Source: Pantoea alhagi (GTDB taxonomy: Bacteria; Pseudomonadota; Gammaproteobacteria; Enterobacterales; Enterobacteriaceae). Taken from it: a stretch of DNA of 64,000 bases. Below the pieces are notes generated by a model that did not search any database, was not told the DNA's origin, and saw only the letters and a program-made list of their open reading frames with translations. Made by a program: the position numbers and the translations under genes. Below are positions 54,567 to 64,000 of this stretch, in pieces. How positions within the stretch are numbered: position 1 is the first letter of the stretch; each line of letters starts with the position of its first letter. The stretch spans positions 2,046,001 through 2,110,000 of the forward strand of contig NZ_CP019706.1 of assembly GCF_002101395.1 (NCBI RefSeq), in the 5' to 3' direction.

Positions 54567-55466
54567 TTATTGGTGATGTAAAACGGTTTCCGCATCGGTA
54601 CGCGCCAGAGCCATAGCCATCGGCTGGCCAAGACGCGTTTTGCTTTCAGCTTCCAGGCTTTCTGCCAGCTTAATGCGACCCGGTGCGAACAGATTAATAA
54701 CAGTTGAGCCAAGCTTAAAGCGGCCCATTTCCTGACCTTTCAGCAGCACCACCGCGCCTTCTGCATCAGCGCCCGGCCAGCTCCAGCGTTTAATCACCCC
54801 TTCACGCGGTGGCGTAATGGTGCCTGCCCACGCGGTTTCAATACTGCCAACAATGGTAGCACCAACCAGAATCTGCACCATCGGGCCAAACTCGGTATCG
54901 AAATAGCAGATAACGCGTTCGTTACGGGCAAACAGGTTGGGAATATTACGGGCAGTAAGTGGATTTACCGAATAGAGATCGCCCGGCACATAAATCATTT
55001 CGCGCAGGATACCGTTGCAGGGCATATGTACGCGGTGATAATCACGCGGCGCAAGGTAAATAGTGGCGAATTCGCCGTCGCGGAACTGAGCCGCCATCTG
55101 ACGATCGCCTGCCAGCAGCGCTTCCAGAGAGTAATAGTGGCCTTTTGCCTGGAAAATGGTTTCGCCTTCAATATGGCCTAACTGGCTGATGGCGCCGTCG
55201 GCTGGCAATACCAGCAGGTTCGGATCGGCATCAATCGGACGCGCTTCATCGCGCAGCGGACGGACAAAAAAGTCATTGAAGGTACGATAGCTGGCGGTAT
55301 CCGGCTTTTGCGCTTCGGACATATCGACCCGGTAGAACCAGACAAAAATATCGATCACTGCTTTAGTCAGCCAACCGGCACGTTTGCCAGCCGCCCAGCC
55401 AGCCAGCTCGGTGAGCCACTTTTTAGGGAGCAGATGAGTCAGGCCGAGTTTAATTGAATCCAACAC
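54567..55466 (-). CDS. psd: Phosphatidylserine decarboxylase proenzyme
   Basis: Psd makes phosphatidylethanolamine at the inner membrane. The 299-residue proenzyme has the self-cleavage motif LGST in RFKLGSTVINLFAP, where the Ser becomes the pyruvoyl group, and catalytic segments VLPADGAISQLG and APRDYHRVHMPCNG. It is about 20 residues shorter at the C-terminus than E. coli Psd (322), with an intact catalytic region. mscM follows in the same operon. Confidence 0.96.
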   Translation of the reverse strand: MLDSIKLGLTHLLPKKWLTELAGWAAGKRAGWLTKAVIDIFVWFYRVDMSEAQKPDTASYRTFNDFFVRPLRDEARPIDADPNLLVLPADGAISQLGHIEGETIFQAKGHYYSLEALLAGDRQMAAQFRDGEFATIYLAPRDYHRVHMPCNGILREMIYVPGDLYSVNPLTARNIPNLFARNERVICYFDTEFGPMVQILVGATIVGSIETAWAGTITPPREGVIKRWSWPGADAEGAVVLLKGQEMGRFKLGSTVINLFAPGRIKLAESLEAESKTRLGQPMAMALARTDAETVLHHQ

Positions 55467-55576
55467 GTTAGCCTCCTGGCTTAATCACAATCACACGACG
55501 TTGAAGAAAAAGGGGGCGAATTGTAGCAGCGACAGCCCGTTTAGGCTAACGCGCCGATGATGCCATAATGGCAGCA

Positions 55577-56632
55577 TTAGTCTTCGCTGTTACCAAAGTT
55601 TTTACGCGTTTTTACCTGCGCCATGCTCTCCAGAATGCGGTGATAATTTTCGAAGCGGGATGTATGAATCATCCCGTTTTCCACGGCTTCACGGATTGCG
55701 CAGCCTGGATCGTTATCATGCTTGCAGTCACGGAATTTGCAGCCGCCTAAAAACGCACGGAATTCGACAAAACCCTGAGTAATTTGTTCCGGCTCCAGAT
55801 GCCACAGGCCGAACTCGCGCACGCCGGGCGAGTCAATCACGTCGCCGCCATGCGGGAAATGGTACAGGCGCGCGGCGGTGGTGGTGTGCTGGCCTAATCC
55901 GGAGACGTCAGAGACATCATTGGTCAGGATCGTTTGATCGATCAATTCCAGACCGAGTAGCGCGTTAAGCAGGCTCGATTTCCCCACGCCCGACTGACCG
56001 GCGAAAATACTGATCTGACCGGTTAGCGCGGCTTCAAGATCGGCAAGGCCCGATTTTTCATAGCTGGAAACCATCAGCACGCGATAGCCGATATGGCGAT
56101 AAATATCCATCTGCTGATTGACAAAGGCGCGGCCTTCATCATCCAGCAGATCGGTTTTATTCAGCACCAGCACCGGTTCAATACCGAGCGTTTCACTGGC
56201 GACCAGATAACGATCGATAATATTCAGCGACAGTTCAGGCACGATAGCGGAAACGATAATAATCTGATCAATATTGGCCGCGATGGGTTTGACGCCGTCA
56301 TAAAAATCGGGACGCGTCAGCACCGTACGCCGCTCATGTACCGCTTCAACAATGCCTTTTACCGTTGCGCCGCCTTCGACGCCAGGACGCCAGAGAACAC
56401 GATCGCCGGTAACCAGAGAGCGAATGGTGCGGCGAATATTGCAGCGGTGAACCTCTCCCGCGCTATCTTCCACGTCCGCATGCATGCCGAAGCGGCTAAT
56501 GACAATGCCGTCCTGCGCTTCACCAAACAGGCTGTCATCTGGTTCAGGCTTATCCGCACGCTGTTTTAATCGACGTTCGTGGTTGGCGTTAACGCGACGC
56601 TGCTGGCCTTTAGACAGTTTATTTTTACTCAC
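55577..56632 (-). CDS. rsgA: Small ribosomal subunit biogenesis GTPase RsgA
   Basis: RsgA (351 residues) is a circularly permuted GTPase that checks late 30S subunit maturation. Order of motifs: OB fold at the N-terminus, G4 VLNKTDLLDD, G1 GQSGVGKSSLLNAL, G3 DSPGVREFGLW, and a C-terminal zinc finger (CKFRDCKHDNDPGCAI). This G4-G1-G3 order defines the family. It is divergent from orn, the same arrangement as in E. coli. Confidence 0.97.
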   Translation of the reverse strand: MSKNKLSKGQQRRVNANHERRLKQRADKPEPDDSLFGEAQDGIVISRFGMHADVEDSAGEVHRCNIRRTIRSLVTGDRVLWRPGVEGGATVKGIVEAVHERRTVLTRPDFYDGVKPIAANIDQIIIVSAIVPELSLNIIDRYLVASETLGIEPVLVLNKTDLLDDEGRAFVNQQMDIYRHIGYRVLMVSSYEKSGLADLEAALTGQISIFAGQSGVGKSSLLNALLGLELIDQTILTNDVSDVSGLGQHTTTAARLYHFPHGGDVIDSPGVREFGLWHLEPEQITQGFVEFRAFLGGCKFRDCKHDNDPGCAIREAVENGMIHTSRFENYHRILESMAQVKTRKNFGNSED

Positions 56633-56790
56633 TCTTCCTCACAGGGATTCCGACGGTTTCGCCTTGTCAGGCAAAACGTCTATGATACACCCTGGGCTGA
56701 ATTACGGCGAGCGACGCGGCGCGGCTTTGCGCGGTCTCTTGCCGTTCAGCCTGATAAACCAGACTGAGACTGCCAACTGCGGGATAAAAC

Positions 56791-57333
56791 ATGGGAAATG
56801 AAAACAACCTTATCTGGATCGACCTGGAAATGACCGGGCTGGATCCGGAACGCGATCGTATTATTGAAATTGCGACGCTGGTAACGGATGCCAATTTAAA
56901 TATCCTGGCGGAAGGGCCAGTGCTGGCGGTGCATCAGAGCGCGGAGCAACTGGCGCTGATGGATGAATGGAATGTGCGCACCCATACGCAAAGCGGGCTG
57001 GTGGAGCGCGTCAAGGCAAGTGAATATGGCGATCGCGAGGCGGAGCTGGCTACGCTTGAGTTTCTGCGTCAGTGGGTACCAGCTAACGCTTCGCCGATTT
57101 GCGGCAACAGCATTGGGCAGGATCGTCGCTTCCTGTTTAAATATATGCCAGAGCTGGAAGCCTATTTTCACTACCGTTATCTGGATGTCAGCACGCTGAA
57201 AGAGCTGGCGCGACGCTGGAAGCCAGAAATTCTGGCGGGCTTTAAAAAAGCAGGCACCCATCAGGCGCTGGAAGACATTCGTGAATCAGTAGCGGAACTG
57301 GCCTACTACCGCAGCCATTTTTTACAGCTGTAG
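56791..57333 (+). CDS. orn: Oligoribonuclease
   Basis: Orn (180 residues) degrades 2-5 nt RNA, including pGpG, to mononucleotides and is essential in E. coli. It is a DEDDh exonuclease: Exo I LIWIDLEMTGLDPERD, Exo II around PICGNSIGQDRRFL, and Exo III GTHQALEDIRESVAEL with the His. The tRNA-Gly operon follows. Confidence 0.98.
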   Translation: MGNENNLIWIDLEMTGLDPERDRIIEIATLVTDANLNILAEGPVLAVHQSAEQLALMDEWNVRTHTQSGLVERVKASEYGDREAELATLEFLRQWVPANASPICGNSIGQDRRFLFKYMPELEAYFHYRYLDVSTLKELARRWKPEILAGFKKAGTHQALEDIRESVAELAYYRSHFLQL

Positions 57334-57352
57334 CGCCAGGATCGGATAAAAA

Positions 57353-57369
57353 AGCGGCATTTCGCCGCT
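57353..57369. terminator. Short hairpin after orn
   Basis: AGCGGC (57353-57358), loop ATTTC, GCCGCT (57364-57369), with an A-run before and AAAA after. In the minus direction it would be followed by a T-run; in the plus direction it is weak. Confidence 0.5.
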
Positions 57370-57415
57370 AAAATCAGCAAATGCATCGAAAGCGCAAATT
57401 TTTGCCCTCAAGGGC

Positions 57416-57443
57416 TTGCAGGGCAAAAGTTTTCTCGTATAAT
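57416..57443 (+). promoter_or_regulatory. Promoter of the tRNA-Gly operon
   Basis: TTGCAG (57416-57421), a 16-base spacer and a perfect TATAAT (57438-57443), followed by GCGCTCCCCG, a GC-rich discriminator typical of stringent control. Confidence 0.88.
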
Positions 57444-57483
57444 GCGCTCCCCGTACCGATGAAGATTTTAATCGGCTACGCAG

Positions 57484-57559
<76 letters not shown>

Positions 57560-57706
57560 GATTTGAAGGGTGTTGAAAAAACACAACGTATCCTGGTCAG
57601 GATTTTGGGTTGCAGCAGAACGGCAACGGAACGAACTCAGGAACTTACTGAAGTAAGGGACTGTGGTAAGTGAAGAGAGCCAGCGCAGCCTGAAGAAAAA
57701 GATTAT

Positions 57707-57782
<76 letters not shown>

Positions 57783-57931
57783 GTTTTGAAAGGTGTTGAA
57801 AAAACACAACGTATTCTGGTCAGTATTTTGGGTTGCAGCAGAGCGGCTACGGAACAAACCATCAGAAACTTACTGAAGTAAGCGACTGTGGTAAGTGAAG
57901 AGAGCCAGCACAGCCTGAAAAAAAAGATTAT

Positions 57932-58007
<76 letters not shown>

Positions 58008-58156
58008 GATTTGAAAGGTGTTGAAAAAACACAACGTATCCTGGTCAGTATTTTGGGTTGCAGCAGGGCGGCTACGGAACAAACCATCAGAAACTTACTG
58101 AAGTAAGCAATCGGGGTAAGTGAAGAGAGCCAGCACAGCCTGAAAAAAAAGATTAT

Positions 58157-58232
<76 letters not shown>

Positions 58233-59281
58233 GTTTCATCATCGGTTTACCTCCTTTTATCCTTATCTTCCCTGCTATTGTCTTATCCCTGTTTTGTCGT
58301 TGTGTTTCCGTCACCGTTTCTCCTGTACGATTTCATCTGCTTTAAAGCACATCTCACGTCTCTTTTTGCTGCCGCCGTGCATGGTTCGCGCTGAAAAACG
58401 TTATGCGTTATCCCGGCCGCATCGCATAAAACATACCGTTTACGCACTGATTGTCCCTTAAGCCAGCGCAGCCGTCTTCAGGCAAACCGGCTGCCACGCA
58501 GCCAGCAAGAAGGGATTCTAAACGGTTCGCCAGATCCTGGCCGACGGTTCAGCCAAACACCCCTGCTGTAACCAGCATGGGATTATCCAGCGGCTCGGGG
58601 CTTTTCAACGGCTAAAAAACCACAACATCAACGGCGAATTCGGCCAGGAAAGTGGAGAATGTATCCACAGTGAAGCGGGAAAAAATAATTTTTAAACGCT
58701 GGTTTTTTATTTTGATACAGGCATTTTTTTAACGGAAGTATCCTGGAGTAATAAGGGATCTCCTGTCTGGCAATGGAAAAAATGGCAGGTTGAATATTGC
58801 CAGGGAAAAGGGCTTGTATTTGCCTGGCAATACGTCCATAATCCGTGCCCTCTTCAGTACCAGCGAAGAGCACGGATTCATTTTCACCAGTGCTATACCG
58901 CCGCCTTTGGGTGAGATTCATTCGCAGTGAAAGGGTATCAGGCTACTCACTATCCTTATCTGTAAGAATGATGGTTTCCTCATTCATAAGGGATAATGTT
59001 ATCCACAGCGGTAAGCGGCGTCAGGCAAGCCACAACGCAAGAAGTCAAATCTGTTTAAACAGACTTATCCACAGGATAGGTTTCTCTTCACTTACATGAA
59101 GCTATTATTGTTTGCTTACAATATTCTCATAACTATTTGAAATACAGGAATATGATAATATTTCAATTTGTTATGTTGGCCGCTTGCGCTTCTTGTTTCA
59201 GTTGAATGACAACGACTTTTTATTTTTATTCACAGCTTGTGGAAAAGTCATTGCGCTTAACGTGGGTGATTATATAAGCAG
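58233..59281. other. datA: Noncoding datA-like locus with a DnaA-box cluster
   Basis: About 1 kb between the tRNA-Gly operon and queG, the exact place of datA in E. coli. DnaA boxes: GTATCCACA 58661-58669 (one mismatch), TTATCCACA 58999-59007 and 59065-59073 (both perfect), TTATTCACA 59226-59234, and TTTTCCACA on the minus strand 59238-59246. An IHF-like site TTTCAATTTGTTA at 59161-59173 lies between boxes, one mismatch from WATCAANNNNTTR. E. coli datA uses DnaA boxes plus IHF to promote DnaA-ATP hydrolysis and limit re-initiation. Short reading frames inside (such as 58628-58921, minus) are not credible genes. Confidence 0.8.
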
Positions 59282-60421
59282 TTATGCATCACGCGGCAAT
59301 CCCTTTTCAATGGCGCGCACCAGGCGTTTTTGCTGCGGTCGCTGCACTTCAATAGCATTTTCTGCCCGTTTAATCTTTTGCTGCTCCAGCGCCCAGTGAA
59401 TATGCTCATCCAGCATAGGATTTTCGCCCAGACGGCTGGAAAGCGCCGCGATATTTTCCGTATCCCAGGGCGCATTGCCCAGCGCGACGGCGATATTACG
59501 TAGCCAGCGTAGATGCCCGATACGGCGAATTGCCGAGCCTTCCGTAACACGCAAAAATTTTGCCTCATCCCAGGCAAAAAGCTCGGTTAACGGCGGCGCA
59601 TGCAATGCGGCGCGCGGGCTAAAGTCATCCTCATCGCTTAACTGACCGAAACGATTCCACGGACAAATCAGCTGGCAATCATCGCAGCCGTAAATACGAT
59701 TGCCGATAAGTGGGCGAAACGCTTCCGGGATCGCACCTTCCAGCTCAATGGTCAGGTAAGAGATGCAGCGGCGCGCATCGACCACGTAAGGTTCAACAAT
59801 CGCGCCGGTTGGGCAAGTGGTGATGCAGGCGACGCAGCGGCCACACTGTTCTTCCTGAGGGCGATCGACCGGCAGCGGCAAATCGATCAGCAGCTCGCCA
59901 AGGAAAAACCAGGAGCCCGCTTCGCGGTTAAGAATAAGTGAGTGCTTACCTGTCCAGCCGAGCCCTGCTTTGGCCGCCAGCGGGCGTTCCAGAATTGGTG
60001 CTGAATCAACAAACGGGCGAAAATTAACCGTTTCGCAGCGTTCACGTATTAAATCGCCAAGCTTTTTCAGTCGATTGCGTAATACTTTGTGATAGTCGCG
60101 GCCTAAAGCGTAGCGGCTGACATAACCCAGACGGGGATTTTTTAGCGTGCTGGCAAAGGCGGCTTTTGCCGGCAAATAATTCATCCGCACGCTAATTACG
60201 CGCAGGGTGCCAGGCAGCAGTTCATGCGGGCGGGCGCGCATCATGCCATGCCGCGCCATCCATTCCATCTCGCCATGATACTGCTTATCCAGCCAGGCCT
60301 GCAGACGCGGCTCTTCCAGGCTGAGATCGGTATCGCAAATGCCGACCTGCTGAAAGCCGAGCGACAGTCCCCACTGTTTTATATCCTGAGCAAGCTGTTG
60401 AAGATCGAGAGGGTGTGACAT
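59282..60421 (-). CDS. queG: Epoxyqueuosine reductase QueG
   Basis: QueG (379 residues) makes queuosine from epoxyqueuosine in tRNA and uses cobalamin and two 4Fe-4S clusters. The cluster ligands are CGRCVACITTCPTGAI, a further Cys in RRCISYL, and CDDCQLICPW. Other family segments are RYALGRDYHKVLRNRL and FVDSAPILERPLAAKAGLGW. Its ATG shares two bases with the divergent nnr ATG. Confidence 0.97.
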   Translation of the reverse strand: MSHPLDLQQLAQDIKQWGLSLGFQQVGICDTDLSLEEPRLQAWLDKQYHGEMEWMARHGMMRARPHELLPGTLRVISVRMNYLPAKAAFASTLKNPRLGYVSRYALGRDYHKVLRNRLKKLGDLIRERCETVNFRPFVDSAPILERPLAAKAGLGWTGKHSLILNREAGSWFFLGELLIDLPLPVDRPQEEQCGRCVACITTCPTGAIVEPYVVDARRCISYLTIELEGAIPEAFRPLIGNRIYGCDDCQLICPWNRFGQLSDEDDFSPRAALHAPPLTELFAWDEAKFLRVTEGSAIRRIGHLRWLRNIAVALGNAPWDTENIAALSSRLGENPMLDEHIHWALEQQKIKRAENAIEVQRPQQKRLVRAIEKGLPRDA

Positions 60422-61943
60422 GACTGACCATACTGAGAGAGAAAACGTCCACAGTTTACCACACTCCGTCTGGCCTGCGCAGGCGCTGCGTCAGCTGGAA
60501 ACCGAAGGCGCTGATCATCTTGGGATCACGCTTTATGAACTGATGCTGCGCGCCGGTAGCGCCGCTTTTGATACGGTTCGCCAACGGTGGCCGCACGCCA
60601 GACACTGGCTAATATTATGCGGGCAGGGGAATAACGGCGGCGATGGCTATGTTATTGCGCGACTGGCGCAGGCGGCAGGCTGTCAGGTGACGCTGCTGGC
60701 CTGCGAAAGCAGCCGTCCGCTGCCGGAAGAGGCACAAAGTGCGCGAGCCGGCTGGCTGGAAGCGGGCGGGGAAATTCATGCGGCGGAGGCTATCTGGCCA
60801 GAGCAGGTGGATATTATTGTTGATGCGCTGCTTGGTACCGGACTGAATCGTGCGCCCGCTGCGCCTTACGATGCGTTGATTGAGAAGGCGAACCGGCATC
60901 CGGCACCGATATTTTCTGTGGATATGCCTTCCGGGCTGGTCGCGACCAATGGCAGCGCGCCGGGCGCAGTGATTGAAGCCGCCATGACGCTGACGCTGGT
61001 GGCGCTTAAGCCCGGCCTGCTTACCGGCAAAGCGCGCGACTATGTCGGTGAATTGCATTATCACGCGCTGGGGCTGGAAGAGTGGCTTAGCGGCCAGCAG
61101 GCGCCAATGGCACGCTACGATGCGCCATTCCTGCCCCACTGGCTCCAGCCGCGTCGTCCAACATCCCATAAAGGCGACCATGGACGCCTGCTCATCGTGG
61201 GCGGCGATCGTGGAACGGCAGGAGCGATTCGCATGACCGCAGAAGCGGCTTTACGCACCGGCGCGGGTTTAGTGCGAGTACTTACTCACAAGGACAATAT
61301 TATTCCCATTCTTGGCGCACGCCCGGAGATTATGGTTGATGAGCTAACGGATGAGGCGCTACAGCAACAGCTGGAATGGGCCGATGTCATTGTTATCGGA
61401 CCTGGTCTGGGCCAGAAAGAGTGGGGTAAAAAAGCCCTCAGCCAGGTAGAAAATTCTCAGAAACCGATGCTGTGGGATGCTGACGCACTTAACCTGCTGG
61501 CATTCAATCCCGATAAACGTCAGAATCGCATCATTACGCCTCACCCCGGTGAAGCAGCGCGGTTGCTGAATCTGAAAACCACAGAAATTGAAAGTGACCG
61601 CTTACTTGCAGCTCAGCGTCTGGTGAAACGCTATGGCGGTGTCGTGGTCCTGAAAGGCGCAGGCACCATTATTGCCAGCGAGAGCGGAGAAATGGCGTTT
61701 GCCGATGTGGGAAATGCCGGCATGGCTTCGGGCGGTATGGGCGATGTTTTGTCGGGCATTATTGGCGCACTGTGCGGGCAGCATTTGACGCTGTATGATG
61801 CTGCCTGTGCGGGCTGTGTCGTACATGGAGCGGCAGCGGATGCTGTGGCGGCGCGCGTTGGCACGCGCGGTATGTTAGCCACTGACCTGTTTTCCGAGCT
61901 GTATCAATTCGTTAATCCTGAGATGTTAAACAATAAAGCATGA
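60420..61943 (+). CDS. nnr: Bifunctional NAD(P)HX epimerase and dehydratase (Nnr/YjeF)
   Basis: A 507-residue repair enzyme for hydrated NADH and NADPH. The N-terminal half is the epimerase (CGQGNNGGDGYVIARLAQAA, DALLGTGLNR). The C-terminal half is the ADP-dependent dehydratase (GDHGRLLIVGGDRGTAGAI, RIITPHPGEAARLL, VVLKGAGTIIA, NAGMASGGMGDVLSG). tsaE follows with a four-base overlap. Confidence 0.97.
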   Translation: MTDHTERENVHSLPHSVWPAQALRQLETEGADHLGITLYELMLRAGSAAFDTVRQRWPHARHWLILCGQGNNGGDGYVIARLAQAAGCQVTLLACESSRPLPEEAQSARAGWLEAGGEIHAAEAIWPEQVDIIVDALLGTGLNRAPAAPYDALIEKANRHPAPIFSVDMPSGLVATNGSAPGAVIEAAMTLTLVALKPGLLTGKARDYVGELHYHALGLEEWLSGQQAPMARYDAPFLPHWLQPRRPTSHKGDHGRLLIVGGDRGTAGAIRMTAEAALRTGAGLVRVLTHKDNIIPILGARPEIMVDELTDEALQQQLEWADVIVIGPGLGQKEWGKKALSQVENSQKPMLWDADALNLLAFNPDKRQNRIITPHPGEAARLLNLKTTEIESDRLLAAQRLVKRYGGVVVLKGAGTIIASESGEMAFADVGNAGMASGGMGDVLSGIIGALCGQHLTLYDAACAGCVVHGAAADAVAARVGTRGMLATDLFSELYQFVNPEMLNNKA

Positions 61944-62416
61944 ATACCTGTGTTATCACATTGCCTGACGAGGCGGCAACCCTCGCTCTGGGCGCCCATC
62001 TGGCCCGCGCCTGCGACAGCGCGGCGGTCATCTATCTTTATGGCGATTTAGGGGCAGGGAAAACCACCTTTAGTCGCGGCTTTTTACAGGCGTCAGGTCA
62101 TCAGGGTAATGTCAAAAGCCCTACCTATACGCTGGTTGAGCCTTATCAGCAGCTTGTCCGGCCGGTTTATCATTTCGATCTTTATCGTCTGGCCGATCCG
62201 GAAGAACTGGAGTTTATGGGCATTCGCGACTATTTCGCAGGCGATGCCATCTGTCTGGTGGAGTGGCCACAGCAGGGCGCTGGCGTGTTGCCTGAGCCCG
62301 ATCTCTCTTTGACGTTAAGCTACGTTAATCAGGCGCGCGAGGCGGCGCTGGTGGCGCATTCACCGCTGGGAGAACGCCTGATTTCACAGGTGTTAAACCA
62401 TAAGGATCCCGCATAA
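61940..62416 (+). CDS. tsaE: tRNA t6A synthesis ATPase TsaE
   Basis: TsaE (158 residues) is the ATPase that, with TsaB and TsaD, makes the t6A modification at position 37 of ANN-decoding tRNAs. Walker A GDLGAGKTTFSRGF is near residue 36; GNVKSPTYTLVEPY and YHFDLYRLADPEELEFMGI are family signatures. It overlaps nnr and amiB by a few bases, in one operon. Confidence 0.97.
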   Translation: MNTCVITLPDEAATLALGAHLARACDSAAVIYLYGDLGAGKTTFSRGFLQASGHQGNVKSPTYTLVEPYQQLVRPVYHFDLYRLADPEELEFMGIRDYFAGDAICLVEWPQQGAGVLPEPDLSLTLSYVNQAREAALVAHSPLGERLISQVLNHKDPA

Positions 62417-64000
62417 TGGCACGCATCAAGGTTATGCTGTTGATGCTGCTGTGCCTGTTATCCTGTACCACGCTGGCAGCTAACCTGTCCGATATTCAGG
62501 TATCGAACGGTAACACTCAGGCCACGATAACCCTTAGCTTTAACGGGCAGCCGGTCTACGGCTTTTTCCCGCTGCATAACCCGGATCGCGTGGTGCTGGA
62601 TATTCGTCAGTCCGGCGTGATCAAAGGTTTGCCGCTTAATTTTAGTGGCGATAACCTGGTCAGGCGCATCCGCACCAGCCAGCCCAAAGATAACCAGAGC
62701 ATTCGGCTGGTATTTGAATTGACGCAGCGCGGCAAAACCCGCGCATCCACGCAGCGCGACGGCAATAATTATAAAGTGGTATTTACCATTACCGGCAAGC
62801 CAGTCGCCGTTACGCCTGCGCCGGTCAGCAGCGCCTCACGATCTCGCCCTCAGCCAACCGCACCGGCGCATAATCCCTTTGACGGCAATAAAGTAACGGC
62901 GGTATCCAACTCCAACAGTCGCGTTTCGCCGGGCCAGAGCAACAGCGTTTCCAGCGATACGGTGATTGTCGCCATTGATGCCGGACATGGCGGTCAGGAT
63001 CCGGGCGCTATTGGCATGAACGGCCTGAAAGAGAAAAACGTTACTATCGCTATCGCCCGCAAACTAAAAGCGATGCTTAATGACGATCCGATGTTTAAGG
63101 GCGTGTTAACCCGTGATGGCGACTACTTTATCTCGGTGATGGGGCGTTCCGACGTGGCGCGTAAGCAAAACGCCAATCTGTTGGTATCCATTCACGCGGA
63201 TGCCGCACCGAACCGCAGCGCACGCGGCGCTTCAGTTTGGGTGCTGTCAAACCGACGTGCCAACAGCGAAATGGCCAACTGGCTGGAGCAGCATGAGAAG
63301 CAGTCGGAACTGTTGGGCGGAGCGGGCGATTTGCTGGCCAACAGCCAGGCAGATCCCTATCTGAGCCAGGCGGTGCTGGATCTGCAGTTCGGCCATTCGC
63401 AGCGCGTTGGTTACGATGCGGCGACCAAAGTGATTCAACAGCTACAGCAGGTAGGGGCGCTGCATAAACGCCGCCCTGAGCATGCCAGCCTTGGTGTACT
63501 GCGCTCGCCGGATATTCCGTCACTGCTGGTTGAGACGGGCTTTATCAGTAACCCTTCGGAGGAACGCCTGCTGGGCAGCAGTGCGTATCAGGAGAAGATT
63601 GCCAGGTCGATTTACCGTGGCCTGCGTAATTATTTCCTGGCGCATCCGTTACAATCTGTCCCAAAGCAGGAAAACCGACCGTTGGTGTCCTCAACGGCGG
63701 TTGAAGCAGAAGCGAACAGCAGCTCCCCGTTAAGCTATAGCGGCCCGGTAATGCGTCATGTGGTAAAGCGTGGCGAGACCTTGTCCGGTATTGCGGCGCA
63801 CTATGGCGTTTCGATGAGCACGTTGACGCAGCTGAACAAGCTTAAAAAACAGAGCGTTTGGGTAGGGCAGCGGCTTAAAGTACCGGCCAGCGGTACGGTA
63901 AGCGCAGCGGCAAACCGTGGTCCGCTGCGTCATAAAGTGGTGCGCGGTGACTCTCTGACCGCTATCGCGGTACACTATGGCGTCAGCGCGCAGGCTATTA
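62416..64000 (+). CDS. amiB: N-acetylmuramoyl-L-alanine amidase AmiB, cut by window edge
   Basis: AmiB splits septal peptidoglycan after activation by EnvC. The ATG at 62416 overlaps the tsaE stop (ATAATG). The frame stays open to the end of the window (528 codons). It has a signal peptide (VMLLMLLCLLSCTTLAA), an AMIN septal-targeting domain (about 22-125), an Amidase_3 domain with zinc ligands in VAIDAGHGGQDPG, GLKEKN, LLVSIHADAAP and LLVETGFISNP, and LysM modules (HVVKRGETLSGIAAHYGVSM and a second one cut by the edge). mutL would be expected next. Confidence 0.95.
   Translation, partial: MARIKVMLLMLLCLLSCTTLAANLSDIQVSNGNTQATITLSFNGQPVYGFFPLHNPDRVVLDIRQSGVIKGLPLNFSGDNLVRRIRTSQPKDNQSIRLVFELTQRGKTRASTQRDGNNYKVVFTITGKPVAVTPAPVSSASRSRPQPTAPAHNPFDGNKVTAVSNSNSRVSPGQSNSVSSDTVIVAIDAGHGGQDPGAIGMNGLKEKNVTIAIARKLKAMLNDDPMFKGVLTRDGDYFISVMGRSDVARKQNANLLVSIHADAAPNRSARGASVWVLSNRRANSEMANWLEQHEKQSELLGGAGDLLANSQADPYLSQAVLDLQFGHSQRVGYDAATKVIQQLQQVGALHKRRPEHASLGVLRSPDIPSLLVETGFISNPSEERLLGSSAYQEKIARSIYRGLRNYFLAHPLQSVPKQENRPLVSSTAVEAEANSSSPLSYSGPVMRHVVKRGETLSGIAAHYGVSMSTLTQLNKLKKQSVWVGQRLKVPASGTVSAAANRGPLRHKVVRGDSLTAIAVHYGVSAQAI

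Noticed and set aside
58628..58921. 97-codon minus-strand frame in the datA-like region
   Set aside because: Irregular composition, no ribosome site, overlaps a DnaA-box region; probably chance.

Overview
This window is a chromosomal stretch from a gamma-proteobacterium of the order Enterobacterales. The backbone order pheU (tRNA-Phe) - yjdC - dsbD - cutA - dcuA - aspA - fxsA - groSL - yjeI - epmB - efp - ecnB - blc - frdDCBA - epmA - mscM - psd - rsgA - orn - tRNA-Gly array - queG - nnr - tsaE - amiB is the E. coli 94-min order, with some genes missing (yjeH, sugE, ampC) and others inserted. The protein sequences look like a non-E. coli relative. An Erwiniaceae member (Pantoea, Mixta or Erwinia type) is my best guess, not a proven identification.

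Layout. 1-25235: a type VI secretion (T6SS) cluster. tssF is on the minus strand and cut by the window edge. On the plus strand follow clpV, then a four-gene chaperone-usher fimbrial operon, then tssB, tssC, hcp, tssJ, tssK, tssL, tssM, a TagF-like gene, vgrG, a PAAR gene, a TagK-like gene, tagJ and tssE. vgrG is split by a one-base shift and ends in about 42 TPTE repeats. 25236-30195: an AT-rich accessory stretch with a decayed copy of a LuxR-type regulator gene, the intact regulator, and a large autotransporter. 30196-30271: tRNA-Phe, a classic island integration site, marks the border to the conserved backbone. 30381-43115: backbone genes for disulfide/copper handling, C4-dicarboxylate metabolism, chaperonins, and EF-P with its modification enzyme EpmB. 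43313-44761: an orphan flagellin under a near-perfect FliA (sigma-28) promoter, in the place where E. coli has ampC. 44766-48053: fumarate reductase operon. 48240-49799: a chemoreceptor inserted between frdA and epmA. 50200-64000: epmA, mscM-psd, rsgA, orn, four near-identical tandem tRNA-Gly genes, a 1-kb noncoding region with several DnaA boxes that I read as the datA locus, then queG, nnr, tsaE and the start of amiB.

How the parts work together. The T6SS genes supply baseplate (TssE, F, K), membrane complex (TssJ, L, M), sheath (TssB, C), tube (Hcp), spike (VgrG, PAAR) and sheath recycling (ClpV). TssA and TssG are not in the window and are probably left of tssF. dcuA, aspA and frdABCD form the aspartate-to-fumarate-to-succinate anaerobic respiration route. 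efp, epmA and epmB form the EF-P lysylation route. The strongest candidates for something new are the VgrG with the TPTE minisatellite tail and frameshift, the orphan FliA-driven flagellin with an unusual centre, the fimbrial operon set inside the T6SS, and the duplicated and decayed regulator locus.
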